In this document: positions 41,765 to 53,406 of the stretch, piece after piece
Numbering within the stretch: position 1 is the stretch's first letter
Layout of the letters: every line of letters starts with the position of its first letter
Origin: G039954875 sp047528275
GTDB lineage: Bacteria; Bacteroidota; Bacteroidia; Flavobacteriales; Blattabacteriaceae
DNA: 64,000 nt
Direction of reading: 5' to 3'
Assembly (NCBI GenBank): GCA_047528275.1
Contig: CP180023.1
Coordinates: 682,001-746,000 of the forward strand
The notes under the pieces: generated by a model
Database searches by the model: none
What the model was told of the DNA's origin: nothing
The model's input: the letters and a program-made list of their open reading frames with translations, nothing else
Made by a program: the position numbers and the translations under genes

Positions 41765-43200
41765 GAGGTGAGTAATTCAAGGAATTCAAAGTAGGTTTTT
41801 TGGCCCTCCATAGTGCATATCATAGATTTCTGAAAGGCTCATCCTGTTTTGATAAGTATTTTCCCTTTCGAGTTGCTCGAGACTGGTTGATGGTTTTTCA
41901 ACCAATGAGTTAAGCCGTATACTATTCTCTTGGATTATCAGAGTCTTTCCCCAATTGACCTCACTCAAGATAGTGATGAGCTTTTGAAGGTTCTGTGGTA
42001 ATAGGATTGAGAATTTTACATTCACTTTAAATGATTCAAATTTTTCTAAATGTTCGGGATGGATCAATCCAAGACCTGCTTTCATAAGGTTGATCATTCT
42101 TGAAATGATTGTAGCAATAATCCACTTGATTCCACTTAGCCTTCTTCACTATGGCACTCATAAAGAGAATTTACAAGACAAAGCCAGAAGGTACTCCGTT
42201 TATACCCTTGAGATTTTTCAGAGACAACTTGGGTATATTGGTCAATGAATAAATCAGAGAACGTGCGTGATTAATTTCCAATCTAATCACATCGGTGGTT
42301 TGATCCCAAGTTAAATATGATATATCAGTCCCTAGTATATTACCCCTTTCGGTCTACATGATATTGATATTGAATAGATTGACTATCTAATCCTTCTACG
42401 GAAAGCTATCTACGGCGTATTTGACCGTAAGTATCGACGAGGTAAAATAATCATTTGTATCACAGAATCTTGAGAAGATCATTTCGTAGCGATCGATAAG
42501 GTTTTTGACCGGCCCACTACTCGTGATGTTTCTGGGATAGGTATACAACAGGGATTTCTTTTTAAGAAATTGAGCTTGCTTTTCTCTTGATCCAATACCA
42601 AGACCTGATCTGAAATAGACGTATAACATCTCTTCGGTGAAGACATACAAATAATTCTTGGACTCTTCTTGCTTTTTGCTCGCAAACTCCGAATTGAAGG
42701 ATTGCATCTCTCCATAGGCGTCAAAGTAAGAATAGAGCTGACCATTTTCACCGAAGAGTAAGAGGATTTTGATCTCTAAGACTCTGTGTTTGTCCTTTTG
42801 CTCGAAAAACACCAGGTCGGACTACGGCTTAGACTGCACTCGCTCAATAAAGCACCTTAAAAAGTGATCCAAACAGTTCTTTTACCATAAATCTAACAAC
42901 AAACTAAAGGCTTCGTTATTTTCACTCGGGATCTTTTGTACTGGCTCACCGAAGAGAAACGATATCTCTGTATGCAAGATCTTTTACTGAAACGATAAGA
43001 TATTTTTGCCAATGGCACCAAACGCTTATGACCTTCTTTGCCTACTCACTTGACCTGGTTGTAATTGCCAATGGTCTTCATACTCTTTGGTATAGATTTC
43101 TATCCCCTTTTTTCTCTGCTGATTGTATCTCCTTGTAAAGGATCTCATGTTGATCTTTGATAGATCCTCTATTTTTTATTTCTAATAAATCCACAATTCA
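41765..43200 (-). pseudogene. Phage portal protein, decayed
   Basis: The minus strand reads KEGIEIYTKEYE-type words near 43090, then ISFLFGEPVQK near 42960, then a long open part (42812-42396) with LLLFGENGQLYSYFDAYGEM and PVKNLIDRYEMIFSRFCDTN followed by DYFTSSILTVK. The last part (42097-41786) contains LMKAGLGLIHPEHLEKFESF and VNVKFSILLPQN. This is the layout of SPP1/Bacteroides-type portals, in which a dodecamer forms the DNA channel at the capsid vertex. Multiple stops occur. It starts immediately after the terminase remnant. Confidence 0.75.
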
Positions 43201-43223
43201 TTGATAATGAGATTTATTATAAA

Positions 43224-44445
43224 AACTTCGGAATTGTTTATTAGCCTCTTGAAAGCATAACGCACCGCATCGATGATATGATTATAATCATCTATAAGTA
43301 GACCTACCTGCTTATCATCCAAAACATAGTTACTGAACTATTCCTTAGCGTGATGGATCTGATCCGTGAGTATAATCTGATAATTCTGTAAGGTTGAAAT
43401 ATCTGCTGTGACACTCCTAGGCCCCTTATCAGCTGTAACGATATTTAAACCTTCCTTGCGTAGATCAGAAATCAAGCACTCTTCTTCGCGGAACCATCAA
43501 CCATAATCAAGTCCTCAGGACGGGCGATATAAACCTTATTGATCTGGACAATCTCAGTCGTACCCAAGGCTTTTCTATAGTGATAACACTCATCTAGATA
43601 GACCTTTTTACGCTTCTCATCTACAGCTACTTTGACCAGCGTATAGGATCTACTGAAAAATCACAATCCTGATCATAGCAATACGGTAAGATTTCGTCAA
43701 AGTTCCCTTTCTGCCAGAGTACTTGAAGATCACCCTTTCTGCCTTGTTCTTCCACTGCCTGATGATGCGATGGACGTACTTGTCTGGATTTTCTCTCTTG
43801 ATAGCACAAATTTCGTTTAAAAAATTTTCCAAGAGTGAGCTAAGTTCTCTAAGTAAACCCTGTATGAATATGATATACTTCTAAATGGGTAGAGATCTGT
43901 ACCGATATACCATCTATCTCGATATGCTTGTGTGTATTTTTGAGATATTTTTGGTAGATAAAATGGTTTATATCGATAGAATTCACCACTAGAATTATAT
44001 GGTTTTTGTCCCCTTCTCACGGATGCTCAGATGCCTGGTGTCAAAGTCTTCTTCGTATTGTTATTCTCCCATCTCATCATATACAAAGGTCGAAAACCTG
44101 CGATCGACTTCAGATATGTAGTCTGATTACTCGATGAAGTCTTAATCCTTCTGAACTAGATCTACGAACTTAAATATTTATTTTTAATCTATTTATCACT
44201 GAACTCAAAATGTCTTTATGTCCCATCCAAATGGATCTTTTTAACAAATTCGGAGATGATTGATACTTCACTCGAGGCCAAGGTATAACGTGTAAATAAG
44301 ATGATGTGACTTGACTCAAATGAAAGAGGTTCATAAAAGGGTACCTACTTGAAAAATTTGCCCAATCCCCTGCTTCTGGTGAGCAGGATGATAACCTTCT
44401 TAGTCAAGTAAAGTGCTTCATATTGGGGCTTAACCTTCATCATTT
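43224..44445 (-). pseudogene. Phage terminase large subunit (PBSX type), decayed
   Basis: Near 44440 the text VKPQYEALYLTKKVIILLTR and GLGKFFK matches the N-terminus with a ruined Walker A (expected GGRGSGKS). Then SFESSHIILFTRYTLASSEV, IIPRVK-type words, SSSNQTTYLKSIAGF, a piece reading DFDTRHLSIREKGTK, NFLNEICAIKRENPDKYVHR, GNFDEILPYCYDQDCDFSVD (the nuclease domain start), VAVDEKRKKVYLDECYHYRK, LGTTEIVQINKVYIARPEDL and, near 43260, DDYNHIIDAVRYAF, the usual end of this family. The length fits 400 codons. The frame changes at least eight times. The enzyme packages phage DNA. Confidence 0.85.
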
Positions 44446-44900
44446 TTAGCGATCCATTTTTCTATCGGTATCGAACTACTTAGATGTAGTTGCTGCTCAC
44501 TCTTATCCTCCCAGTTAAATTTTTTTCTTTAAGTAGAAAATAGCTATCGAAGTATTTTTGATCTTTCTTCTTAGGATGTTTTCGATAATCTTGCACTCAA
44601 GGGAATTTTCTACCTTTTTTATAGTTTCGGAAACTTCATCTTCATCAGAAAACGTTTTTTGATGTATAACTATATTTATTTCTTTGTAGCATTGATCCTC
44701 GGGTATTGTTCTTTTTTTTATCTAAAACTTTTACTATGTAAAGGCCAATATGATAATAAAAGCTCTTGTTCAATCCCTTCTCTTACATAAGAAATAAATA
44801 CTTAAAGCTATGTCTTTTGTTCACTTCCGGGCATATTTATTTCTTTTAGGCGCCGGCATATTTTCTAGGGTTTTAGGTAGGAGTCGATAACTCGACGAGC
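44446..44900 (-). pseudogene. Possible phage terminase small subunit, decayed
   Basis: Directly upstream of the large terminase, the minus strand gives LKDYRKHPKKKDQKYFDSYF and LTGRIRVSSNY in one frame. The size (about 150 codons) and position are right for a small terminase subunit, but no DNA-binding motif can be verified. Confidence 0.3.
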
Positions 44901-45290
44901 TTGCTTAATTTCTTGAGCGTTGATCTATATTGGGAGTTTAACTGAGTTTTCGTATGGCTTATTTTATAAAATCATAAGTTTTTTAATATTTATTACCTCG
45001 TTTTTGTTTGTAAATTATACTATTAATGTATTTTTCTAGGCTTGAGAAGATTTGTTTTTCTTCTCAACTTTCATGGGTTTGTTGAGATAGATTTAATTAC
45101 TTACAAGGTGTAAAACTATAAAAATACTCCAGCTATTGTAAAAAAAATGGTTGGTTTCTAATTCTTTTTAAAAGGAGTAATGAGTGTTTTAAGCAATAAG
45201 ATCGTATCTCTCAAATGTTTTATTTCTCTTTTTGTTTAATTGTATTAAAATTTGTTGCTATAAAAAAACGACTATGTTCGATTCGTGCTC
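44901..45290. other. AT-rich spacer, no gene seen
   Basis: This is the transition from minus-strand phage DNA to plus-strand decayed genes. I looked for an attachment-site repeat or tRNA end here and saw none. Confidence 0.4.
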
Positions 45291-46545
45291 TCTATCAGTA
45301 TAAATATTCAATTATTGAACTTGATGAAAATCCAATAATTACTTATTTTATAATGTATTTAAAATAAATAAGTTTTTTTTAATTAGTATATTTTTATTTC
45401 TCATTTAGTAAGAGATATTTTTTTTCAGGATTTATTGATTAATGATATTACTGATTATATCATCGCTGTTTGAGAAACAGGAGAGAATGCCCATTATGTG
45501 AGAATTTTAGTTAAAAATATTTTAACAAAAAAAATAAAAATATTTAGATGTATCTTCAAATAGCCTGATTAAAGAAGTTTAATAATTGAGGATATATTAA
45601 GTTAGTTCATCATAATGAAATTATTTTAATTAAAGAAATTGGATTAAATCTAGATGAAGTTATAAACTTTGGAAGTCATCTCATATTGTAACCGTATTTT
45701 CATGAACTGATATTATGTGAACCCTTCATAAAGTGACCAAGTAGAGTTATCGAAACTACACGAGGATGTCTATTTGGATGTCATTTTTATTTCATTAATC
45801 GAGAAAATATAATAAAATATGATAAATAAGGTACGATAAAAATATATTAATAGATATTTATATTTATTATGATATGAGGATAAGGAATTATATCTTTTAT
45901 GATTTCGAATTTTTAGGAGTAAATGAGAATGATCATTTTTTTTAAAAAAATATTTTTACTTAGATCAATCTTTGATAAATTTCCTGATATTCAGTTTAAA
46001 ATATATTGTAAAGCAGATAATTTATTAAAATTTAATCAATTTATTTTACTAAAAAAGGCTGGATTAGTACAAGTTTTTATTGATGCTGAATCCTTAAATC
46101 AAGGAGATCTAGATGCTCTAAATAAAATATTAAAAATAGAAATTATTAAGAAATACATCAATATGCTAAAATAATATTATATATATTTTAATATTAGTTT
46201 TATTATATTTAATAAGAATACGACAATGGATACTCTGGAGGTAAATCTTTGTAAGACATTATCTTTATTATAAACAAAACTGGATTTTTTAGAGGTCCTT
46301 GTTTTTACTTTTTCCTTCGAAAGCAACTGGAGGAAAAATAGTAAGAAGAGTAATTCTCAATCCATTTCTAAAATAAATCATCTTCAATAAAATCTTAAAT
46401 AAAAGGAACAAATTGAAGATACAGAAATTTTTAATGCAGATCTTGAAGCATTGATGGAAATATACAGATTACTCTCTTATGAGTGGAGCAAAAAAACTGT
46501 AAACCTCAATGTAGCGAGAGATTTGTTAAGTAGAATCGATATATA
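45291..46545 (+). pseudogene. B12-binding-type radical SAM protein, decayed
   Basis: The plus strand reads IIAV..ETGENAHYVRILVK near 45460, IGLNLDEVINFGS near 45640, then SRVIETTRGCLFGCHFYFIN at about 45735-45795, in which RGCxFGCxFC is the iron-sulfur site of radical SAM enzymes with the last Cys mutated to Tyr. Next, FPDIQFKIYCKADNLLKFNQ and FILLKKAGLVQVFIDAESLN then QGDLDALNKI (open part 45923-46174) is the standard barrel text (KAGLxxVFIGxES). A C-terminal part with EDTEIFNADLEALMEIYRLL ends at 46545. Stops are frequent. Substrate unknown. Confidence 0.75.
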
Positions 46546-47200
46546 AAAAAAATTGATTTCCGGTTTAAATATCTATTTTGTTTCTATTTAAATATAATGC
46601 GGAAAAATATTAACTATTTTAAAGATATAGAACTTAATATAAATATATATTACAAATATATAGGTTTATCATTTAATAAAATGATTTAATATTATAAATA
46701 TTCATCTATTCGTTTAAATCAATTTAAAAATCATGAAAACCATTTAAAAATGATAGATTATATAAATAATTATGAAATTCTTAAAAAGAAAGAATATAGT
46801 GTTATAACATGGATTTAATCCTTCTGATTAGTATATTATTAAATCTCTTCCTCATAGTATTAAGCAGGTTACTACTGATCAAAAGCTTGATTATGTTATA
46901 TGCCTATGTTTTTCATTAGGATATTTTGAGATGGAACAAATATTCACCTTATCTAAGAGTCTAGTAAGTTGCATATCTCACTATGGGGGGAATATCCATC
47001 GAACTTAATGATCTTTCTAAGATAATGTACAACATGAGACGAAATCAAAGATAAGATAGAAAACTTTATTTATAATATTAAAATAAAGCTTATTATAATT
47101 CTATCATTCAATCCTTTATAATCAACTTATATGTAATAAGTCTATCTATTATATTAAAAAATAAATATATGAGCGAGTATTCTTTTTATCTGAATATAAA
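46546..47200 (+). other. AT-rich decayed stretch
   Basis: Very AT-rich. At 46610-46820 the plus strand gives SIRLNQFKNHENHLKMIDYI and KKEYSVITWI, a helical protein-like piece that may be a small separate gene or the far end of the radical SAM gene. No family assigned. Confidence 0.3.
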
Positions 47201-49390
47201 CCATAAAAAATATTTTAAAGTATGAGGATATAATTCAACACTATAAATAATAAGTTAATGATAAAATTAACTTTTTAAGGATTTATAAGGATCCTAATGG
47301 TAGATATAAAGTATTTAAAGAAAAGATAGTTGACAATGCTATATGTAATAGTGTAAGGATAAAATATATTTCCATCTATTTTTTAAAATAAATAATAATA
47401 CTTCCGAAGTATATCATTGAGTTTTTAAAAATGTTTCTGATTTATTTCGTAATTACCCCTCAGCTCTCTCCTGGTGTACAGCTCAATCAAAATGATATCA
47501 TCTACATTAACGGAATACCTAACGTTGATCTTTTATTAAATGAACGTTTATTGAAACTAAAAGGAGCTAAGATGCTCAACTATTTAAATGCATTGAATTA
47601 TAGAAACATTTAAAAAACAGAAGTTATCTATAATCCTTAAGCCAAGTATGAGGCTGAAGTTATGGTTGGTTTGATCCAGATCGTGTTGAAGATAAATAAA
47701 AAGAAAGACTTGTCCGTTTACTTAGGTTGTGGGCAAGGCCGATATCCAACTTTTATCAGTGATTTGAACGTGGAGATAAAAAGGTGTTTATGATCTTTTT
47801 ATGGTGGATACGTCCATGCGATTAAGGTTGGTTTTCAAAGATTTAGTAAACGAATAATCTTATCCCAAAGTGCTGAAAGGAGCAATTATTTCTACAATTT
47901 TTATCGCAAGGAGAAAAATCTTGTCTATCAGTTTAAGTTAGGGGGCTTTTATGAGTCCAATACTCGACACTTCTTGGGAAGAAAATTTTCTCTCCTTTCG
48001 AAGGATATGAAAAATTTGCTTTTCAAAAGTCGTACCCTGCAGTATCAAAGATATCGTTTAAGACAGACCAATACTATCGTCAGCGCTTCGGACGATCAGA
48101 ATAAGCTCTATGAAATGACCTTTAACTACTAGTGGAAGATTGAATTCGTTGGGAAATTTCCTGAAATTCTCATCCGAGAGACTCTGGTCCTTTTTCAAAG
48201 GATATAATAGTTTTGATTCTTGGATCTATCAGGAATACTATTTAATAGATTTTCGCAACCTGATTACCAGTTAACCGAAAACTTTATCATATAAATTGGA
48301 ATTATATTATACTTTAGTTAAATAATACCAACTACTCACATGGATTAAATATATTCAGAAAAATGTGAATATTTTTTTTGATTACGAGTATCTCTCAGGA
48401 GAAGATTTTGTTAAGGAATCTGAAAGAATGCGGTGTTTTATCTACAATGAGTCCATTGTAGCTGCGTATGTTTCGTTCTAGATCTGTATCTTCGGAGCAC
48501 AAACCGAACTGGGGTGGCGTAGCGAATATATCCAGACAAAGGAAAATATTTTTTCCAAGAGATTTTTTAGGAACGGATACTTCGGTGGTTTCTCTTCTCT
48601 CTCGATAAAATATTATCTAGAAAAGTAAAAGAAGAGCAAATTATCATTATCTTATTCTAAACGGATCTATTATCTATATTTCGAAAATATCAATCTATTT
48701 TTTTATATTATAAATAAATACAAAACTTACAAAGTTAATCAACATATAAAGACTACTTGTATATATACCATTAAACTGAATTTTATCTATAAATAAAAGT
48801 ATACCCTTTGTTTTTTCTACAAAAGTTCAAAAGACATGGTCCAAAAAATTATCTTACTCGAATCGGGGAACGTTTAGTCTATCAAGAAGGCAACATCAAC
48901 CAAATGATTAACTATGGGGTGAATCTTTCATTGAATTTTAAAATATTTCGTTGATGGGAAACCTATAATTGACTTTCAATTGTACGAAAACCGATACTGA
49001 TTCTGTTAAACCAAAGCACAAAGGATAAATTTATAAAGCAATAGTAATCATTAGTTTAGTATAGAAAAAGGTTACAAATTAGAACTTATTGAGCATTATT
49101 CATCTACCTATTACATGGAAACTTCCAGATTGGCCCGATATATTATTTTAACTTCGATTTGAAAAAGTCCTTTTTGGAAAGGAAGGTCAAGAACACACTC
49201 AATACCGATGAACTCTTCAATAGTAAGAAGCTCAATACTAGATCGATTAATAAGTTGCTCTAAATTCGTATGTACAGAAAAGATGAGAGCAGGATAATCT
49301 TTTTCCCCTTACTTACCGCTTTGATCCAAAACGCAAGGACGGTACGAAACTACAATCTGCCGGATAAGAAGAAAAATTCAGGATAGGATT
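47201..49390 (+). pseudogene. TonB-dependent outer-membrane beta-barrel receptor, decayed
   Basis: The plug domain is well preserved in one frame: SPGVQLNQNDIIYINGIPNV (47470-47530), LKGAKMLNYLNALNYRNI then stop then TEVIYNP, then KYEAEVMVGLIQIVLKINKK. This is the tPGV...g.i.vNG....l.....LKsl...nI..iEViTNPSakYdAeg.aGiinIvlKk pattern of Bacteroidota barrel proteins. The barrel follows for about 1.7 kb with QFKLGGFYESNTRHFLGRKF, RIGERLVYQEGNINQMINYG and a C-terminal strand FPLTYRFDPKRKDGTK. There are more than fifteen stops. The N-terminus is not located exactly. Ligand unknown. Confidence 0.82.
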
Positions 49391-49568
49391 CTGATCTCCT
49401 CTCTACCTTACCATGGTGTTTAAGGTTTACAGGATTACATATTCATAAATTTTCGTACTTTACAAAAAAAAAGGAATACATGAAACAAGAAAAAAGACGG
49501 TTATTTTTTTTACTTTGTATTCTTGATTTGAAAGGAATGTTTTTTTTTCATCCAAAACTTGAAAGAAG

Positions 49569-50348
49569 ATGGATCTCGGATTGATAAGAAAAAGAGCCAT
49601 CGTATGTGCCTCTTCAGAAGGTTTAGGCCGAGCTGTAGCCGAAGCTTTGGCCGCTGAAGGTTGTCAATTAGTCATCAATGGTAGAGATCCTATTCGGCTT
49701 GAGCAGGCTGCGGAAGAGATTCGACGTGATCATGCGGTTTCCGTGACAACTGTCCTCGGATCGATCGATGATAAGGCTGTACAGGATACTGTGTTCAACG
49801 TTTGTTCCCAACCTGATATCCTCATCACGAACAATGGCGGTCCACCTTTCAAGGTGTTTGAGGCGCTCACTGAGGTAGACTTTATTAGTGGATTTCAAAG
49901 CAATGCGCTTGTTCCGATCATGATGATCCAAAGAGTACTCCCTGGTATGCGCAAGCGCCGTTTCGGCCGTATCGTCAATATTGCTTCAGTGACAGTGGTC
50001 CGCCCTGTGACTGGATTAGATGTGTCTGCTACGGCACGTGCGGGGCTCGTCGCTGGCTTGCGTTCGGCAGTACTGGATTGTGCTGGGACAAATGTGACAA
50101 TCAATACGGTATTGCCTGGTCGGATTGCCACTCGAAGGACACTCGACGCGATCGGATTCGATGACCGGCAGCATGATTCGGTTCAACACACTGCTGATCC
50201 TATGAAAAAAATCCTCGCTACGATTCCGGCTCACCGCTTGGGTGAGCCGGCTGAATTTGGTGCATTGGTTGTTTTTCTCTGTGGACAACAGGCCGGATAC
50301 ATCACCGGTCAGATGATTTCGATCGATGGCGGGGTATCGGTGGGTTGA
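49569..50348 (+). CDS. SDR family oxidoreductase (FabG-like, atypical active site)
   Basis: The protein of 259 residues is a complete Rossmann-fold short-chain dehydrogenase. The cofactor loop is ASSEGLGRAVAEALAAEG (14-31), the NNGGP motif stands for NNAG, and the C-terminus GQQAGYITGQMISIDGGVSV is canonical. After the Ser of NIASV, the usual YxxxK is replaced by SATARAG, as in the subfamily of beta-ketoacyl reductase-like SDRs without Tyr-Lys, so its reaction is uncertain. A GAAAGAAG stretch precedes the ATG. Base composition is close to half G+C, clearly richer than all neighbours, and its codon choice differs (many GCC, GTC and CGT). It stands alone between decayed genes, which suggests later acquisition or strong retention. 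Confidence 0.93.
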   Translation: MDLGLIRKRAIVCASSEGLGRAVAEALAAEGCQLVINGRDPIRLEQAAEEIRRDHAVSVTTVLGSIDDKAVQDTVFNVCSQPDILITNNGGPPFKVFEALTEVDFISGFQSNALVPIMMIQRVLPGMRKRRFGRIVNIASVTVVRPVTGLDVSATARAGLVAGLRSAVLDCAGTNVTINTVLPGRIATRRTLDAIGFDDRQHDSVQHTADPMKKILATIPAHRLGEPAEFGALVVFLCGQQAGYITGQMISIDGGVSVG

Positions 50349-50424
50349 TGCATTCAATGGGGTTGATTAAGACCAGAGAAATGTTGTTTTTACAATGGCC
50401 CTTTTTTTGAAAGAGGTCCCTATT

Positions 50425-52376
50425 CTCGAGGGGAGGTATCACCCCCATTTTTATATAACTGGTAAGCCGATTGGTAGTAGTTGATTATTTCGTTGATTAA
50501 TTTTTGGTTGGCTTCTACATCCGTGAGGAGTTTTTTGTGTATCCCATCGATATACTTGAGTCATCTTTTTAGGTATCAATATGGCCAGGTATCGGTTTTG
50601 TTTCATCAAGCCTACCTTTTGATAGATCGATATAAAAGCTTTGGATTCTTCAGTAGACATTTTCAAAATATCTTTTCCATACATTTTGCTTTCATATGAC
50701 CAGTTGAGCAAACTAAATAATATGGGGGATATATCGACCTGGTAATATAAGGTTTTCAGTGCTTTAAGTGGTAAGTTGGGTATGTTGTATATCATTCCTG
50801 GAACGTGATATTTACTTACATTGATCTAATTTTTACCAGTCCTGTTGGCATGGTGATCGAACATGATGACAAAGACTGTGTTTTGGAACCAGGTTTTTGG
50901 GGCAACTTGTGTGATGATTTTTTTGATTTCATAGTTGCTGTATTTCAAAGCGTCGCTCTGCCCGATCCAGAAGGGATATCGATTTCCCCTTTAGGGAAGG
51001 TATATGGTCGATGGTTGGAGGTGGTTAGAATAAAGTAGAAAAATACTGTCTTTGACCGGACATCTCGATCGGTCTTTTTCAATAGATGTCAATAGAAGTC
51101 TTCATCACAGATACTCCAGACATTCTCAAAGCTTTCCTCTTCGTCTTGGATATTTTCTCTTTGATCTTTGAAATCATCATACATGATATATATTCAACCT
51201 AGATATATGATAATAAAATAATTGTTTTAAAATAATTAATTTATATTATAAAAAAAACACCACCCCCGTAAATGAATTTATTGCTGTAACCTTTGTCTCA
51301 AACACCTTCCCTATGCTTGTACAAATGGGAATTGTGCTTGCGTTTGATGATGCTCTATCCAGGGGGGGGATATTCAAGGAAGCGGCTTCTATACCTCGTA
51401 CTGTGTGTGTACCTGTGGTAAAAAGTCTATCAAAGGTGAGGCTCTCTTCCGGTTGAGAATATCCAGGGTTGGTGTGAGTTTTTGATTATTTCCGTAACGC
51501 TTCATGAAGTCAGTACTCATGCTTTCCATAAGGATTAGGATGATGTTGGGCCAAATTTCTGGACTGGGTGGGGTAATTTTTTGCAAAAGTTTATTTTTTA
51601 AGGAGAAAGATATATGAATAGATTTTAACAGTTCTTTTCTTTCTTCCTATACAGTGTTCAGATCTCTTGTTTTGTAATACACTTGGTAGTTAAATTCATT
51701 GTTGAAAAAGGTGGCAAAGAAGGAATAAATCCCGGCTTTAAAAATTTCATTTTGATAGCGATTGACTCAGTCTTCGGCATCGGAATTAGCCACGAATGAT
51801 GCGTAATATATGGCTCCTAAGATAACGATCAGTGCCACAAAGCCTCTTTTTTTCTCATCCCAACCTTGTCTTGTAAAGTTTTCTTAAAAATTTCTATTCT
51901 GTAGGTGATGAAGGTCAAAGTAGCTGCATAAAGGAATATTCCTCAGATGAGGAGGGATGAGGGATAAGATTCTTGGATGTTTTGTATTACTTCGTAGGTA
52001 TAGATGAAATAATCCATTGAGATGAAATCAAAACGAGCGTTGAATTCTTCCTAAAAGAGAAATTCTGAGAAAAAGATAGACAACTGATCACAAGAGTATC
52101 AGTAAATAGATAAAAATGGATATCGCCCGATCTACGAATATGCCTATGAGCTCTTTTGGGCAAAGTCATGAATAGAATGGCATAGGGGACGGAAAGAAAT
52201 AGGCTGACACCGAGATCAAAAAAGGACTCAATTAAAAATATCTGTAGGGTAGAGAGGATGGTGAGTTCGGTTTCTGAAAAAGACATTATAATCAGAGCGA
52301 TTCTGATGCCAAACGAGATGATCAAAAAAAATGATAATGAAACTGATGAGCAGTAATAATCTCTTGTGACGCATCT
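50425..52376 (-). pseudogene. LTA-synthase-family sulfatase, decayed
   Basis: On the minus strand an N-terminal run of membrane segments (52325-51900, for example DLGVSLFLSVPYAILFMTLP) leads into the alkaline-phosphatase-like domain. WPNIILILMESMSTDFMKRY followed by GNNQKLTPTLD carries the catalytic-site text (iiLESfs). Later TTSNHRPYTFPKGEIDIPSG then LKYSNYEIKKI, FVIMFDHHANRTGKN (expected aDHca...gk) and ISPILFSLLNWSYESKMYGK give the rest. The span equals about 650 codons, normal for these proteins. Frame changes and stops are frequent. Intact members are membrane-bound phosphoglycerol or phosphoethanolamine transferases acting in the periplasm. Confidence 0.87.
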
Positions 52377-52395
52377 CCAACTTTTTTTAGACTTG

Positions 52396-53406
52396 TCAAA
52401 ACCTACTGTGTATGTTGCCTAGTGCGGTTCGTACTCGGTCGAGTGTAGCGCGGGCCACTTTTTGTGCTTTTTGAGCACCTTCTCTTAAGGCATTGTCTAG
52501 GATAGTTTTGTTTTTCATGAAATCGGTGAATCGTTTCCGTTCTTCTGAAAATTTTCCTAAAATACACTCGTATAAGGCTGTTTTAGCATGTCCATATCCA
52601 TAGCCGCCTGCCAGATAGTTTTTCTTCATGTGTTCGATTTCTTCTCCATGGGCCAATAATTTGTAGAGGGTAAAGACCTGATCTGTATCCGGATTTTTCG
52701 GTGCTTCCAGAGGTTTGCTATCGGTTTGGATATTCATGATCTGTTTTTTTAATATTTTTTCTGGAGAGAAGATATCTATGATGTTACCTTTGGACTTGCT
52801 CATTTTTTGTCCATCTGTACCTGGTACGTACATGGTATTTTCTTCCACCTTGGCCTCAGGCAATACGAAAGTTTTGCCCATTTTACGATTGAAGCGTTCG
52901 GCCACATTACGGGTGATCTCAAGGTGTTGTAGTTGGTCTTTACCTACAGGGACTACCTGTGCATCGTAAAGTAAGATATCAGCAGCCATCAGCATAGGGT
53001 AGGTGAATAAGCCAGTATTAATATCCTGTAAACGATCTGCTTTATCTTTGAATGAGTGAGCTAGCGTAAGCCTTTGATAGGAAAAAAAACAACTGAGATA
53101 CCAGGCTAGTTCAGTGACTTCTGGAACGTTGGATTGCCTGAAGAAGACAGTTTTGTCTGTTTGTAATCCGCAGGCCATCCATGCGGCAGCCACTTGGTAT
53201 GTGTTTAATCTTAAAAGCGCAGCATCTTTGATCTGTGTGAGCGAATGTAGATTGGCGATGAATATGAATGAAGGTCTTGAGGAAGCATTGGCCATGGCGA
53301 TGGCTGGCAAGATGGCACCGAGTATATTGCCTAGATGGGGTATACCAGTACTTTGGATTCCCGTCAACATTCTAAAGTTCTTTAAGTTTTTATATGTTTT
53401 TTCCAT
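52396..53406 (-). CDS. trpS: Tryptophanyl-tRNA synthetase
   Basis: A class I synthetase of 336 residues. The HIGH-type motif is TGIQSTGIPHLGN (15-27) and the KMSKS motif is GQKMSKSKGNIID near residue 200. MLMAADILLYDAQVVPVGKD and LEITRNVAERFN are typical binding-site stretches. It charges tRNA-Trp with tryptophan. The start ATG 53406 gives the family's normal N-terminus. A remnant of unknown origin occupies the 120 bases upstream, so the promoter is unclear. The frame is intact. Confidence 0.97.
   Translation of the reverse strand: MEKTYKNLKNFRMLTGIQSTGIPHLGNILGAILPAIAMANASSRPSFIFIANLHSLTQIKDAALLRLNTYQVAAAWMACGLQTDKTVFFRQSNVPEVTELAWYLSCFFSYQRLTLAHSFKDKADRLQDINTGLFTYPMLMAADILLYDAQVVPVGKDQLQHLEITRNVAERFNRKMGKTFVLPEAKVEENTMYVPGTDGQKMSKSKGNIIDIFSPEKILKKQIMNIQTDSKPLEAPKNPDTDQVFTLYKLLAHGEEIEHMKKNYLAGGYGYGHAKTALYECILGKFSEERKRFTDFMKNKTILDNALREGAQKAQKVARATLDRVRTALGNIHSRF

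Larger units (their letters stand above)
38250..44900 (-). mobile_element. Remnant of a tailed-phage prophage (head module)
   Basis: Read on the minus strand from 44.9 to 38.2 kb the order is possible small terminase, large terminase, portal, unknown (41.0-41.75 kb), probable major capsid, then several short structural-type pieces. This is the standard order of a siphovirus- or myovirus-type head module. Everything is broken by stops and shifts, so the phage is inactive. No integrase, repressor, lysis or attachment site was found, and tail genes past the capsid cannot be named. Between 38.26 and 39.9 kb the legible text includes DKNYDIITGSAPDTEEFKTF, QLLNRLENGTHIRHIWVEKI and an N-terminus MKTHYIVLSFSLLSCTTEKN that looks like a lipoprotein signal peptide. 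Confidence 0.8.

Noticed and set aside
38250..44900. Site-specific integration of the prophage at a tRNA
   Set aside because: No tRNA end or direct repeat was seen near 38 or 45 kb; the only tRNA in the window is at 7.1 kb.
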